Assembly (NCBI RefSeq): GCF_028858725.1
Contig: NC_084761.1
Coordinates: 25,016,501 to 25,080,500, forward strand
Reading direction: 5' to 3'
From: Colius striatus
Lineage: Eukaryota; Chordata; Aves; Coliiformes; Coliidae
Length of the DNA: 64,000 nt
The translations under genes were made by a program, and so were the position numbers. Position 1 is the stretch's first letter. Every line of letters begins with the position of its first letter. Positions 10,501-24,500 of this stretch are shown one piece after another. The notes beneath the pieces were generated by a model. That model saw only the letters and a list, made by a program, of their open reading frames with translations, had not been told where the DNA came from and ran no database searches.

Positions 10501-13500
10501 AATTCTGTGACTACCCAGGCTAAGAGTCACTTCTTAAACAATTTAAAAACTCCAGTAGACAGCGTTTCCATCTCTGTTACAACCACCTTGTTGCCATAAG
10601 GTATAGATTTGCCTCCAATTTCTTTATCTAATTGTAAAAGCATTTTGGCTTAAAAATAACTATAAAAGACATATTAAGGTTAGTTCCGTGACCCCTGGGC
10701 AGACTGGGCAGGCAGCACTGCCCCATCCCATACATGAAACAGCTTGCAAAGATGTCCACTCTTACTGAAAAAGAAAAGTTGTCTAATCTTTGCTCCTTTA
10801 CAAGCAAATAGGATTTTGGCTGCTTTAATTTTCACATCTCCAACCTCAGAAGCTTAAAACGGGCCAAGGCTTCATGGATGACACTTCCAAAGGCAAGACA
10901 CCTCAACAGCAAAGCGGCAGCCAAAACCCACTCCCAGTTTTTGGAAGCCGTGCTGTTAGTGTTCCACCACTCTTTTGCATCAGTTAATAAACAGATTTTA
11001 TTTTCTCCAGTGCATTCATTATAATTTGGCAGAGTTTTAAGCTAAATTCTTTATAGTTTACTCACTCAAAACATCAAGAGGAAAGCAAAACTATAATTTA
11101 TTCATCGCATGTTTCCTTCTGGGCAAGTTCACCACTGGGCAATGACTTTGACAGAGTCTCAGAAAATGCACTTGCTAGTTGTGAGCACAGGAATTCATGC
11201 TCTCCCACACAGCCTTCAGAAACTTCCAACAAATGATTTTCTTGTCTCAGTGTGCCGTGCTCTGAGCCAGTTTCATTTTTAGAAGCCAGGTACAAGCTAA
11301 GACCTAAGCACTGCATTGTAAAGCCACACAAACTACGTAAAAAGTATTGTGAGAGTTTGTATTCTCCAGACTGTGCCACCTCCTAAATGCCTTTTATTCC
11401 CTTTTCTACAAGTTTGCCTTGTGTTCTTTTCTTTTAAACTCTGAGTCAATATTTTATTGACATAGTCCTGCTGACTGGAGGGATTTGCCTCCTGTTTATC
11501 GCTGAATTTAAGAGAGCGCCAAAACAAACAGTCCTAAGTGAAATAATAAGCACCTTTTTCCTTCTCTGGGATTGCAAAAGTGCCCTCTAATGGCCCATCT
11601 TTACCTCTCACTTTTCCCCTAAACTCAGCCTTTAAACTCCAGTGCACAGGTAAACCTCTGCCTGTCCCCCTGAGCCAGGTTCAAACTGCTGCAGGTAGGG
11701 GACAGAGCTGCCATCCCTGGTTCCCAGGAGCTCACACCCTGGCACAGGGGACAGAGATGGCTACCAGCCAGGCCATGCCAGACACTGACCTTCCCGGTGC
11801 TAAACTGCAAAGCAGCAACTAGGAGCACGGCATGACATTGAAGGCGAAAACACACAGCAGCTTGGAAGGCCCAGGATGACACAAGTGGTCACCAGCAGCT
11901 CTAGATCAGCACCACAAGCAACATCAAAAAATGTCCTTGAGAAAACATGTCTTGCTTGGATGCTATTTCATTTCTAAAACAAACAAGGAGAAAAAAAAGT
12001 TTTCTCTTTTTTTTTGCCTCTCTTCCTTTCCTCACAGACTGATCCACTTTAGAGTCTCCCATCTTCTCCCAGGTAGGGCTGCTCCCGATCCACCTTCCAG
12101 CTGGCTGGGGCCACCCAGTTTTGCCTTGCCGGCCACTGGGCCACTGAGCCTGGGCAGGCTGGGTGATGCTGGGGCAGTGGCACTCATGACAGGTGGCCAG
12201 GGTTTCTTTTTATTTTAAGCTGGAAGGTGGCAGTGCTGTCACCAGGTGAGCAGCTCCTGTGCTGCACAAACACGCTGGTAGCAACAGCCATGCTTTGGAA
12301 GAGGTTTCTTAATGAACCTGTATGTATTTATCTGAATAGCTCAACAGATCCAAAATGCATGTTTGTATGTTTGGAGTGGGATATCAATTACTCTAAATAC
12401 CTCAAAATCTACCACCTTGCCAGAAGGTTTTAGTTTTTTGGGTTTTTTCCTTCAGAAAATACTAATAAACAAAAGCAGCAGGGTGATGGTTTATAAATTT
12501 GAGCTATAAGCATGTAAATGAAAATTATCATTAAATTGGATCACAGATTTTATGATTACAATTCATTCCTATCTGCTGAATGAATTACCCTCAGGCAGCG
12601 AGCCTCACCTGACCTTTCCAAAATCCCGCATACACAAGCCCTGTGTTCAGTCCTGAAGACCTTTGTGTAATGAACTTCATCTACAGGAAAGGCCCACAAA
12701 TATCAAAGTAAACTGCAATTATAAGCAAGAACAGTAAGGTTAATGGGATTTGCAACTGGCTTAGATTCTGAGTCTGGGGACAAATTAACTGGAGCTGTGG
12801 CAGAACCTTGTAGGCCTTTCCCACAGACTGTGGGGTCAGCGGGGTGCGTGTATCCCTAATCAAAGCCAGAGACTTGGGGCAGATAAAATTACCCCATGTT
12901 TTATTTCACCAATCAAGTCTACAGTATTTTCTGTCAAGCCCTAAGTGAGACCTTTTTTTTTCCCCAGAGAATATAGTGGTTGCAGAGGGTGTACCCCATG
13001 AGGTAGCAGAGGCTGCCCTACAACATCCCATGACAGAAATGCCCTTCAGCAAGCGGAGAGTCCGTTTTGTTTGACTGTTTGGGGTTAAAGCAGTTGTGTA
13101 CTCCTGTTCAGGATTCGCTGTGCATATATTCCACGTACAGACACACATCCTCACAGGAAGGCTCAGTGTCATCCAGCATACCTAGGCTCTGCCAAAAGGG
13201 AGCACGAGCATTACATTCACCACATGCAATGCCAGTACTATCCACAAGTCACCTTCAAGTGCCTTGATCTATGAAGCCTTTTGCTTTATTTCCCAACTGT
13301 CTGCAGGTCATAGGGACCTGTAAAGGATTTACAATAACAACAACAACAAAATTATAAAGGACCTGAATCTACTTGAAGCAAATGCATCTGGAATAAATAA
13401 ACTCTAATGTTTAACTACAGAGAGTGGAAAGTGCATGACTGTAATTTAGTGAGGATAATTTCAAGGCATTGCCTGTCACAGTGCTTTTGTGTTTCATTTC

Positions 13501-14372
13501 TTCTGTTTTTATTGTACAGATGGTTAACTTTTTTCCTCTTTATGTCCTATTTTTAAACTCTGGTGTGTTGAAGGTGGGTTTTTTTAGTTGTTTACATTAC
13601 TCATGCTGAATCTTATAATAAGTCTGTAGATTTATTGACGTGATTTAAGTCCGGCTTCGGAAATAAAAGGCCACTGTGTGACTTCTTTGACTTATTATAT
13701 GAATGCTGCAAGTAAAGAGGCTGTGAGCTTTTCCATTACACACTTCATTTCCAGAGATATATAACACAAACATACGCACCTCAGAGGAGTTTAAAAGCAC
13801 CTACCAATTTTCATAGTATACAATTAGTTATTTTTAGTGTGCAAACAAAGAAAAATAATGCCTTAGAAATGCTAAGTATTTACTGGGAGCTGCTTGGTTT
13901 GTTTGTTTAGGGGGAGACCAGAGGGGAGAAGGGAAGGCCTGCCATTTAATACTTACTACTCCCCAAAGGATCTGGAAAACATTTGGTATGCCTTTCATTT
14001 GTTTGGGGGTTTTTTAATAGGAAAAAAAAAACCAAACAAAGGCAGCAGTGCCCTTGGAAACCTGTTGTCTGGTCCTGCCTCATGCCTGGGGAAAAGCAGC
14101 GGCCAGCCAGGCCTCCAGGAGCCTCACCAGGAGCTCAGTCAGTGCAGCCCAAGCCAGCCCCATCACCGGAGAGCTGCGGCAGCCCAGAGCCCTTCCCTGC
14201 AACACAGGGGAGGGGATGTGGACACGGTCCCAGCAGGGACACAGGGGTGTATCACTGTCTCCATGCATTTTAAAGAGCAATATTTTGGTGTAGCCCTGTG
14301 GCCAGCTTGATGTGGCAGCTCCCGTTGGCAGGACTAGCTGTAAGCGGGAGGGCAGAAGCATTTATGGACCTG

Positions 14373-14473
14373 TAATCCGCGGATTAAAGTTCCCTAAGTA
14401 CACATGGACACGATGGACTATAATGGTGCCTTTGAGGCATTTAGGGTCCACTGTGTCAATAATCTGCGGATTA
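14373..14473. promoter_or_regulatory. Paired palindromic TAATCC/GGATTA elements
   Basis: Positions 14373-14386 are a perfect 14-bp palindrome, TAATCCGCGGATTA. Positions 14460-14473 repeat it with one change (TAATCTGCGGATTA), 87 bp away. TAATCC is the core site of K50 homeodomain factors (OTX, PITX and GSC types), and two inverted cores form a dimer-type site. Binding and enhancer function are inference only. Confidence 0.4.
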
Positions 14474-17400
14474 ACCGACTGCCTCTTGCAATTCCAATTC
14501 AACCCACGATTCCCCTTTGCTGAGAGAACTGTTTTAGCAAAGCAAATCACAGCAGTATGGGAGAAAAAAATCCAACTACGCAAATATAAGAAGGTATGAA
14601 GCAATAAGGATATATTTCCACGGTATCTTAATGAACAACAGTGGCAACAATCTTCAGCTTAGGGGAGAGGTTAACTCTGAAGGGCTAACATTGTACAATG
14701 TGGAGCTGTCTCAAATTAGACGTGTTGAAAAGCAAACATACTCAGGGAGATATGGTATCAAACATCACATTTTACATGGGCTATTTTGTTTCTAAATGGA
14801 GCCCTATTTGTTTTTCTACATTTAGTGGAAACAGATTCAACTCTGATTCCATCGAAGTCACCATCCTGGACCTGGTGGTAGCTGGATGGTTCAAAAACCA
14901 GCTGAGTCAGGAGATGCCATTTGGGACAATCGAGGAAACACGTCACAGTTTTCCTGTTTTTTAATCAGAGACCACATGCCAGCACTTCTCTCCTTCGCAG
15001 CCATCTTGATCCATGCAACTCAGCAGTGAGTGTCAAAACCAAACAAACAGTGAGTCCCCAGCGAGCTCTATTACAATGCTCAGTTGTTCTCTCGTACCTC
15101 CACTTGCAAGGAGATGATAGTGGCACAGGAAGCAAAGGGATGTGCTGGAGCAGTGGGCGGCAGCCAGCTCCACTTCCCGCAGCTTCTCTGGCATGGGCTG
15201 GCCTGTGTCCTTACCGTTGGATCTGCTCAGTCTCCAAAGCCTGTACCAAATGGCCAGGTGGCTCACAGAGAAGACAAGGGTCATGGGATGGGCGACTGGT
15301 ACCAGCTCTTCCAGAGGAAAACCTCACGTCAGACACCCAACTTAGAGAAGGGGAATGTTTTCCATTTTCTCAGCAGAGGTTGAGCCCCAATAGAAGAAAT
15401 AAGACATGTCAGAGAAATCTTAGTTTGCATAGCTCCAGGCCATTGAAGATAACCAACCTGAACTACCACACAGCTTAACACAAATCTTTCACTGTGAGAT
15501 CTGGAGGTGTTTTATAACAGAGAGTAATTATGATCCCCTTGTTACAAGCAATAAAAGTGGGGCAGCAACTTTCCTTGTTCAAGGAAATCCTAATATAATC
15601 CTTTCCTTTAATCATAAAACAATAGCTACTTTCCTTGGCCAAGTCATTCTGCCTTCAGCACAGCCCTCCAAATGTATGTTACTCTCTCTCCGTAATGAAT
15701 TTCAGCAGGGGGATTAGCAGGGAGCAACATACGAACAATTACAAATTACAACCAACACAAGCATGTTGGTATTTGGTACAGTTTCCCACTGTTTCTCTGG
15801 AATACTTCTGAATGATATTATGAGCAAGTGCCCACGCCAAAGCCCAAGAGGGACAGGGATGACGGAAGTCTCAGGGTATGATCAAGACCAGAACCAGGGT
15901 CCATGCATCCTGCCATCACATCCTTAAAACTACCGGGGCTTAGAGCTGGCAGTCAGGAAGACCTTTGGGAAGTGCCAAAACATAAACCCAAAGTCATTTA
16001 ACTGCATTAACTACCACAGGAGTTTAAGTTGCTGGAGCCATTCCTAGAGCCTGGGGAATGTGCCTCGCCTGGCAGCTGCCCACAGACAGCAAGGTGTTTG
16101 TTACAGGGAGAAAATATGGGGCTTACGTAGGGCAGGGAGCTGCCAGAGAGTAGTGACAGGCAACGGGACTGTGGGTCACTGGTATGACTGGAGGGGCAGG
16201 AGCAGGGGGAAGCTGAGCCTCCAGTGGCTCCAGCAACAGCCAGAGTGCTCACCTGTGGGAGGAAGCTGAAACTGCTTATGCACTTCTTGCCTTCTACTTT
16301 TTGGTCAACGATTAAAAAAACGGAAAATTGCTGACTACTCTGAAATGCTTTTAAGTGCACATGGGCCGATTCCCTCAGCTCCAATCAGACAAACAGTTTT
16401 CTTCAGCATCAGGAACATCACCACACATGTACGTAAGATTATAAACCACAGATAGTCCATGAACATTAGTATTCGTGCTTACTTCCCTGCCTCTGCACAC
16501 ACACTTTTCCTGCAACAGCTACTCAAAAATTCTCATTTACAATTTTATCATACCATTCTTTTTACTACCCAGGGTTTCTCGATGCTTCCAGGCTAACCAG
16601 TAACAACCAGTAATGGCTGCAATAGCACGGAGAGTAACAGCAGCAGCTCTCCAGAAAGTCCTCTGGCAGCTGGAAGAGTGAAGCAAGACAGCGACTCTGG
16701 TAAGAACCCCTATTATGGTGTTTATGCCCAGGAGACAATTCTCCAATCCCTGGGGAAGCAATTGCATCCCTGCGCTACTGCTAGGATGGTGTCCCACAGT
16801 GGCTGCAGGGGTAGTGGATCTCTCGAAGCAAAGGCACAGCAATGGGGGCTAAAATATAAACTACAGCAGGCATCTGGCACCATGTACAATTCTAAGGTTA
16901 GATTGTAGCTTTTTCAATCCAGGAGCACTCGTAGTTAACTGAATACGAGACAAGGAGAAAATACAATTTAAATGAAAGGGGAGAAAAAAAAGTTATCTCT
17001 ATCTTACTCTGTTCTTTCATGATTTTTTTTAAGTCTTATCCCTGTGTTGCTTTTAGTTATATCTGAATCATAACCTAGATCTTCAGCTGACTTCAAAGAA
17101 ACTATTTCTACTCAATTAAAAGTCTAGCCCATATTACTTGTGACTACAGTAATAAATGTTATGCTTATAGGCGGTCCCCCAAAATTTCTAATTATCGTTG
17201 GAATCCAGATTTTTCTGATTGAATTTACTGTCTAAAATTGAATTCAGATTTAATATTGTCTGCCTTCAACTTTAAAGGCAGGCAAATGACATCTTGGGCC
17301 CTGTAAGTCCTTAATCAGCCCTTAAGGTGCTCCCTCACAATAATTTCTTTCATATCATGGTAATTTGCTGAAGCTGTGTCTCATTTTTCCTAGTTAGAAA

Positions 17401-20400
17401 AGAGTTGCCGAAAGTATGTAAACATTTGTCAAGTGTTTGAAAATGGAAAGCATCAAATATAGTACTAAAGACATTGATATTTACATATTTCTACCAGCAT
17501 GCTCGGTGTTAGAGCTGGCAGACTTCAGCCACAGTTAACAGCAGCAAAGACTTCCCAAGGCCCAGCGTGGATGTCAACCCCCACACTCATCCTCACCATC
17601 TCTAAACAGTAGCACACAGCATAGCCCATGCAAGTGAACCACATCACAGGGAGCATGATCAGTCTCACCACTTCTCCTGTGTGTCATACAGAAAATTACC
17701 TCTTTCATGTGCTCACTTCTATACGCTACATGATGAGGGATAAGAAAAAGCTAGAATGTTCATACTAACTGAATTTTGCCTACCAGCATTTACTTCCTTA
17801 GCATCTTGCTTTAAAAAAACAGATTCCTATAGAGAACGACTCAGTAAATTAGTGAAAATTGTTAGCGAAGGAAATTAGCTGCTCTGAATTCCGTGCCCCC
17901 CATAGTGCCTGACATTTCTCAATGCCTCCGGAGAAAATCTGAACTTCTGCTTCCTCCACTGGCTTGCCCTTTGCATGGCAGGGTGGGTGAGCTTCAACCC
18001 ACACAGACCCACGCGTGGAGGCTCTGGCCCCCATATGCTAGTCCTTCCCCTAGTCACTGGGACAAATGGCAGCAACAAGCATGCCCCATGCTCATGAGGG
18101 AGCAGGACCACTCCCAGGAAGACAGCACCCACATGGTGCAGGAGTGGCTCCCAAGGTTATTCAAGGCTGTTACAGAAGCAGAAGAAAGATTTATGACAAG
18201 GGCAGCCAGGTGCCAGAGGGGCTACAGGCCCAAACAGCCCACACACCTGCCCTGGGCCACTGAAGGCTCCCCCATCAGCACTAAACAGCTCCAGATCTAA
18301 GATGATTTGCCTCCAAAGGGCAAAACAGTACATTGCCAGAGAGATGGTGAAGCATGACCATGGAGATTGCTGCCACAACGGGCTTGGGGTCAGAGCTGGC
18401 ACACACGTTATCTCTGAAGAGGTCACAAGACACGAGTCCAACCACAGCTCACCAGCCCATCATATCAAAGCTCAAGAGGAGTGTGTTTGAGAGCTGCCAG
18501 GGAGCTTCAGGGTGTCTTTCTAACACATTTTGAGTTTTCTAAGCAGTGGACATCTACATGACCAAGCTGAAAAGTCTTCCTGGGTGCAAAAAGACAGGAG
18601 CTTTGAAAGGACATAATTCAAGAGTTTCAGACCTGCCAGGGTCAACTGTAGAGCTGTGATAAGGGATCTCAAAATTCAGATCATCAAAAGGGTCAGTTTC
18701 AGCCCCACTCTACTGCAAGGAAAGTGTTTATTTGTTCAGGCTGGCAGGCGAAAGGTTAGTTCTTTATCTAGTTACTGCGAACAAAAGCAGAGGGAACACA
18801 TATGGGTGGATAGGTCAGACTGTCATGGGTGAGTGAACATCCAAACAACCCCAAAACCTTCAGGCCTTCTTATGGCAACCATACATCCTCGGGTGACTGT
18901 GGGGAAAAGAGGGGAAGGGGAAAACTTCTGCATTTGGAAACGACTAAAATGTGTGCCAAAGGCATTTCCTTTCCCAAAGGAGGAAGACATGGTGAGAGAT
19001 ACGGAGTGGGACCCAGCACTGCCTTCTGAGAGTGGCCCTTTGCTAACGACTGGAAATGTCTGCCAGATCCTTGGGCAAAAGTTATTGCTAAAGGACAAAG
19101 TGTCATTTCAACCTCACCATTAACATTGCATGGTAAAAATCAGCTGTAAAGTCAAAAAATTATCTGCTTCAAGCTGTATAGTCAAAATCTATCTGGTTTT
19201 TAGTGCTTTGTCCCTCAAGGTAAAACCAAGAAGTTCGGGCCCTCAGGTCCTGCTTCACTCCCCACATGCACGTTTCACTATGGGGTGTGAGTCGGGGTCC
19301 ACTCAGTCCCGAGCTGAACAAAACCACATGGAGCCCATCATGCCAAGAGGGGATGGCCACAAACCCAGGGAGCAAAAGGTTGATCCGGAAAAGTGTTTTG
19401 GCCTGCTGGAAGTACATCTTGTTGACGTGCATGAATTTTGCATTTTCTAGTTCAAGCCCTCACTGCTTGGATTTTCTTATAAATGCTTTGCAACTGGTTT
19501 TTCTTAAATGAGCAGGAATTAGAACATGCTCCATAAATTAACACATTTCCTTCCCTGAGCCTGCTGCCCTGCTATCACACACGTGCAAGAGATGTCTTGC
19601 ACTTTTGCTTAATTCAAATATTGTTAGACTTGTTCACATGATGTGAATGAATCTTGAAATGTACTTATTTTTCCTAGTATGATTTTTTCAACTATTGTGC
19701 TATAACAGAATTATAAAAGTTTTAATTGACCGACATTAAACCTTCCCTGAAAAACTGTAACTTTAATATCCCCTAGGACTATTAGATGTTATGCATTATT
19801 TCTCATTACTGAAAAATCAGTTTGAGAGAGCCCCTAGGGTCTTCCTCACATAAGGATAAGATCCTATTAGTCCTACAAATCATACTAAAGTAAGTAATTC
19901 TTACACAGGAGAAAAACCCCATGGGGAATTCAATGCAGATTTAGTAGCCAAAGGAAGAGAAAGAACGGGGAGTAGAAACTGTTAACACTGCTCACGGATG
20001 TTTTCCTTCGCATCCAGAGACCAGGTGGCAGCTCCGAGACACTTGGCTTTCCTGCATCATCATCAGCTCGATCTGTAAACTGCTTAATTTACATCAGGTT
20101 TCTGGATTTCAAAACTCCAAGACACGTTTAGACTGTTTGACTACAAACAAATTAGCAGTAAATCTTCTGCACCTAAACAAAGTAGTGAGAGAGAAAGAGA
20201 GAAATCAAGCTCTTGTCTTCACGATATTCTGGTCGCTTTTTTAAGAACCGTCTACCCTCTTTAATAATCCCTGCAGACGTGTGCAGAGAACCTGTGGTCC
20301 CGTCGCGCCTTCCGCCTGCCTCCCCACCAGCCTTTGCAGCAGAGGCAGCAGCTGGTCTAGCATGGCTCTGTTTTGGTACAGAGCAAGCTAAAAGTGAGAA

Positions 20401-21533
20401 AGATGAAATGCAACATTTTTCTCACACCCTAATAAAGTTTCAATTCCTTTAAAGTTACTTTTCTGTAAATAAAATAATAATGACTAAAAAATATACGCTC
20501 AATTAGGTGAACAATACTTTTCCCCTGTAAATCACGGGGAAGTGTCGGCCTCGGTGGAGTGTCACGTTGTGAGCGTGCTAGGGTCACACTGGAGGGGCAC
20601 TCATATCCGGACCCATGGAGAGGGGAATGAAATAGGAAAGATAAATTATTGCCTTTTGTTTTTCAGGTTTCCAGGTGCTTGTAGGAAGTACCCACTGATT
20701 CTTATCTCAGCTGTCAAGCAAGCAACAAACATCTCTCCAACTACTGAATTACCTTTAACTTTCAGTGATCCTAATTCCAGCCAAAACACCATCAACCAAC
20801 TTCACGTGCTCTTGAGCAATGAGAGACACTGAAAATGCTGCACTTCCTGAGTGCTCACTCCTGCCCAGGTGGAAGGACACAGTGCACCCAAAGATGCTCG
20901 GCACAAGATTTGCCTGCATCCCTCTCGGATAACTCAGGTGCATTTTTTTTATCAAAGCCATCATAGACTAGGAGCTGGGTTCTCATACTGCTTGTGTTGC
21001 TGATTATTCAAACAGCATTTAAAACTCAGCCTGTAAAATGTCCCCCAGAAGATCATCACGTTTTTGGTGAAGTTACAGCATCAGCCAATCTCACACATGA
21101 ACTGAAGACGACGACGCTTTGCCTGCTTCTGACATGTCCGCACAACCGTCATGCTCCCCAGGGTGCAATCAAAGCCATCTATGCAGCCACAAAATTTTCA
21201 GCTGGTTCCTGTAATAGCCCTGTGTTAACATTTATCTTTCTCCTATTCAGTGGGTGTCCTTGCATACTGCAAATTAGAAGATTAATTCTGAAAGAACAAA
21301 CTTCTTTTTAATATTTACTCGCTCTTTCTTAATTTATTTCAAGCTTTAAGCACATTCTCCCAGAGTTATGATTTATTACCCTAACCTATTTCCCAAACCA
21401 AGGGCAAATACTTCCTCTCCTACTGACATCTTGTTTTAACTTTTCAAACATAAGATATCCTCAGCCTTCAAAGCTCCTTCCATCCATCCATAAGCATTAG
21501 CTTACTTGAGTAGTTTTCTCAGACAGAAACTAT

Positions 21534-21570
21534 TTTGCATCCAAGGATTTGCTGTTGCATCCAAGGATTT
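21534..21570. repeat. Short direct duplication
   Basis: The 16-bp unit TTGCATCCAAGGATTT occurs twice with a 4-bp spacer, a local tandem duplication in NDNF intron 1. No function is suggested. Confidence 0.8.
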
Positions 21571-24500
21571 TTGTCATAGAAGCAGCATATTCTCAGCCAC
21601 GATGTAAAACAAAGAGCGGAGTGCACAGCTTCTGTACTCTGCTTTTTCGCCAAGGCAATGCTCACTGCATTGCTCATTATTTAGCAGAGCTCAAGCACTA
21701 CGTGTGTCTCTCCTCACTGGTCTTACCCAAGACATTGTCTCTCCTTCAACATAATTGTGGTTTATTCTCCTTTCAATTACACCAAAATACAGAGCTCAAC
21801 AGCATTCAGTATCACCCCAGGTTCTCTGTAGACAAGGTAAACATTAGTGTTACGGGCTGTCTATACGCTCTCACACAAGCTTTATATTCCAAACATATTC
21901 CTTGATACATAATTAGTCAAGGTTCTCATTCTCCATACTGGGCATTCCCACCAGGATGTGTACACCTTTTTTAAGAGCTCACAAACTTGTTTTCTTACAT
22001 AAAGGAAGAGGCTTCTCCCTCCTTCAGTCAGGTCTACCCTTCTCCTCTGCATTTTCTAATCAGAGAAAGAAAGCAAAAGCTCCCCTGTTATTTTAACTCT
22101 CATGAGTGGTTGAACTGGTAGCCCAGAGCAGTTATATAGCCTTCCACATTAATAACATCAGTCCCTTTGAATGCACTGAATGAAAAACGAGTAGTTTTCA
22201 TTAGTCTGCCCTTAATGCAGAAAACGTGTCCATTCAGTGAGGTCGAATGAAAATCTGCCATCTCTGGGGTGTCCATCGGTACAAATTAGTAAATCTGCCT
22301 CCTGCAAAAGCAAGCAGGGGGACTGAAAAGATAAATACCCACTTAGTAAAACAAAATAAAAAGAGCTCTAGAAAGACGCAAGACCCTGAAGGAGGATTGA
22401 AATAGCCCCTTGAAAACAGTGAAGTAATGGGCTTACAGTTTTACTATTTGTATAAAGTTTAGCAACTTCAAAATGAACGCAAAGCCAAACAAAACTTGTT
22501 ATCCCACTAAAATCTGTGCTGTAACTGAAGCCAGTACCCAGATGTTCTGTGGTAAAATCTGCCGCTTCGCTGCACAAAAGCACCACGTACCCTGACGTAT
22601 AGTTGTGGCTTGCCTTTATCCAAACCTACTTAGACTCTGGATTATTTTTCTAGCAATCTTTTAAACTGCCATGGGAAGCATAAAAGGTGGTCTCCTGCAA
22701 AACTGTTTGGTACCAGCTTGAAATGTAACCACTTGCAGAAATCAATCAGGATTTCTCTTTAATAAACTGTTTAGTGCCAGCTTTTTGGAACGTAAATTGT
22801 AGAAGAAAAAGCAGGGTCTGATTTTAATAAACATCTCATCCTTTTATATTTATTAAGGCAGAAGACCCTGGCACACTTTAGAGCAAAACATCTGTCAAAG
22901 AGGCTCCATCCAGCCCCACAGAATCTGCAGGACATGAGGCAGAAGGCAACTGTGTGGCTGGAGGCTGAACACCACCCTGAGCAGCCAAGGTGAGCCCCTG
23001 CTTCCTGGCACTATTCCCCACCCACTCCTAGCTGCCAGGAAACCCTTCATCCCTTCTCATTCAAGGGACTTCTGAGGAGGAGAAAGTGGACTTGAAGAGG
23101 CTGTTTCTACCCCTATGCAGAGTTCTGGCACAGGAGGAGGAGAGGCGCGCTGGAAAAACCACGGCAGATGGGCTGGAGCTGCGTGCCGGGAGCGTTGAAC
23201 ATCGGATGAACGCCGAGTATGTGGTGAAGGCATTTGAGCCGAACAGGGAAGGCAGCACAGGCGTTACGTGATTTTGAACAGCTTGCTTGACAGTTTGCAC
23301 CATATTGTATTTATAAACATTGGGGAAACCTAAATGCTTTTCCTTGGCGTTTCCGAAGTAGTGATCCACAACACAACAGGCGCACGGGATGACCCTACAC
23401 AGCTCTGCCCCACCTTCGGGACAACCGTATTACAATTTTAAAGGGGGACCCTGTATTAATCTCTGGGGGATCAGCATCCCACAGGGCGTTCAAATTCCCT
23501 TTCAAACTGCACATCTGATCACCAAACCCCAAACTGCCCCCCAGGGGTGCTAGGACATGAGGTAACCCAGGGGCCAATGACACCAGCAACACATCAGGCA
23601 TGTGCCACCACTTGCCCAAGGTGGCTCCCCACAGGGAACAGGTAGCTGCTGTCACAGGCGCTGTGGAGCATGGCACATCCCCAGGTGGGTGCAGGACGCG
23701 CATCGTGTCGCCTCGCTGGCAGGGCTGAAATGACACACTACGGTGCCCACTCTCCACAACACAAAAATCAATGGGTTTTCTGTCCAGGGCTCCACAGCAA
23801 GGTGGACATTGTGATGCACCCGCAGCTCTCATCATGGAAACGAGAGAAGGCTGAGGGGATTTTTCTGGTGTATTATAAAGGTCCCTCGAATTAAGACGGG
23901 CTCATAATCTGATGACACAGAAACTCCACAAGGAACAGGTATCATTCTCTTCACAACAGGGTGAAATACAGCCATGGGACCTCAAATACATACATACACT
24001 ACCCACACATGATGCACTACAGAACATTTCTTCTTCATCACATTTTTAACAGTTGCACTAGAACATAAAAATCTCTTCATGTTAAAAGGTCCTCTCCTCC
24101 TTTAACTATTAACAACTTCTACATTCTAGACATTACTCTAAGTGCTCACAGAGTCTTACAGTGGTACTAGAAAGCTGATCTTGGCAGCTGTTCTTCTGCA
24201 GGTATATGTTTTGCTATGAGGTAGGAGAATGAGGCCGAGAGGATGAGGCACTCCTGACAAGAAGCAATCCAAAATGCCATTCCTGAAATAGCTAAGAATC
24301 AGCAATTTTCAAAGTAGGCTGAACAGAATCACAAAGTTTTTCTCCCTACTCCCTTACAGCACAGCCAAGGGTGCTGACGACGTATAACATCCAAGTGCTA
24401 TTTTTAGGGAAGCCAGGTAATGGCCAAGCCAGCAGTGCCTTGACAGGGTCACTAGCACACAAATCACTTGCCACTAACCACCCAGGGAGGAATTCACTGT

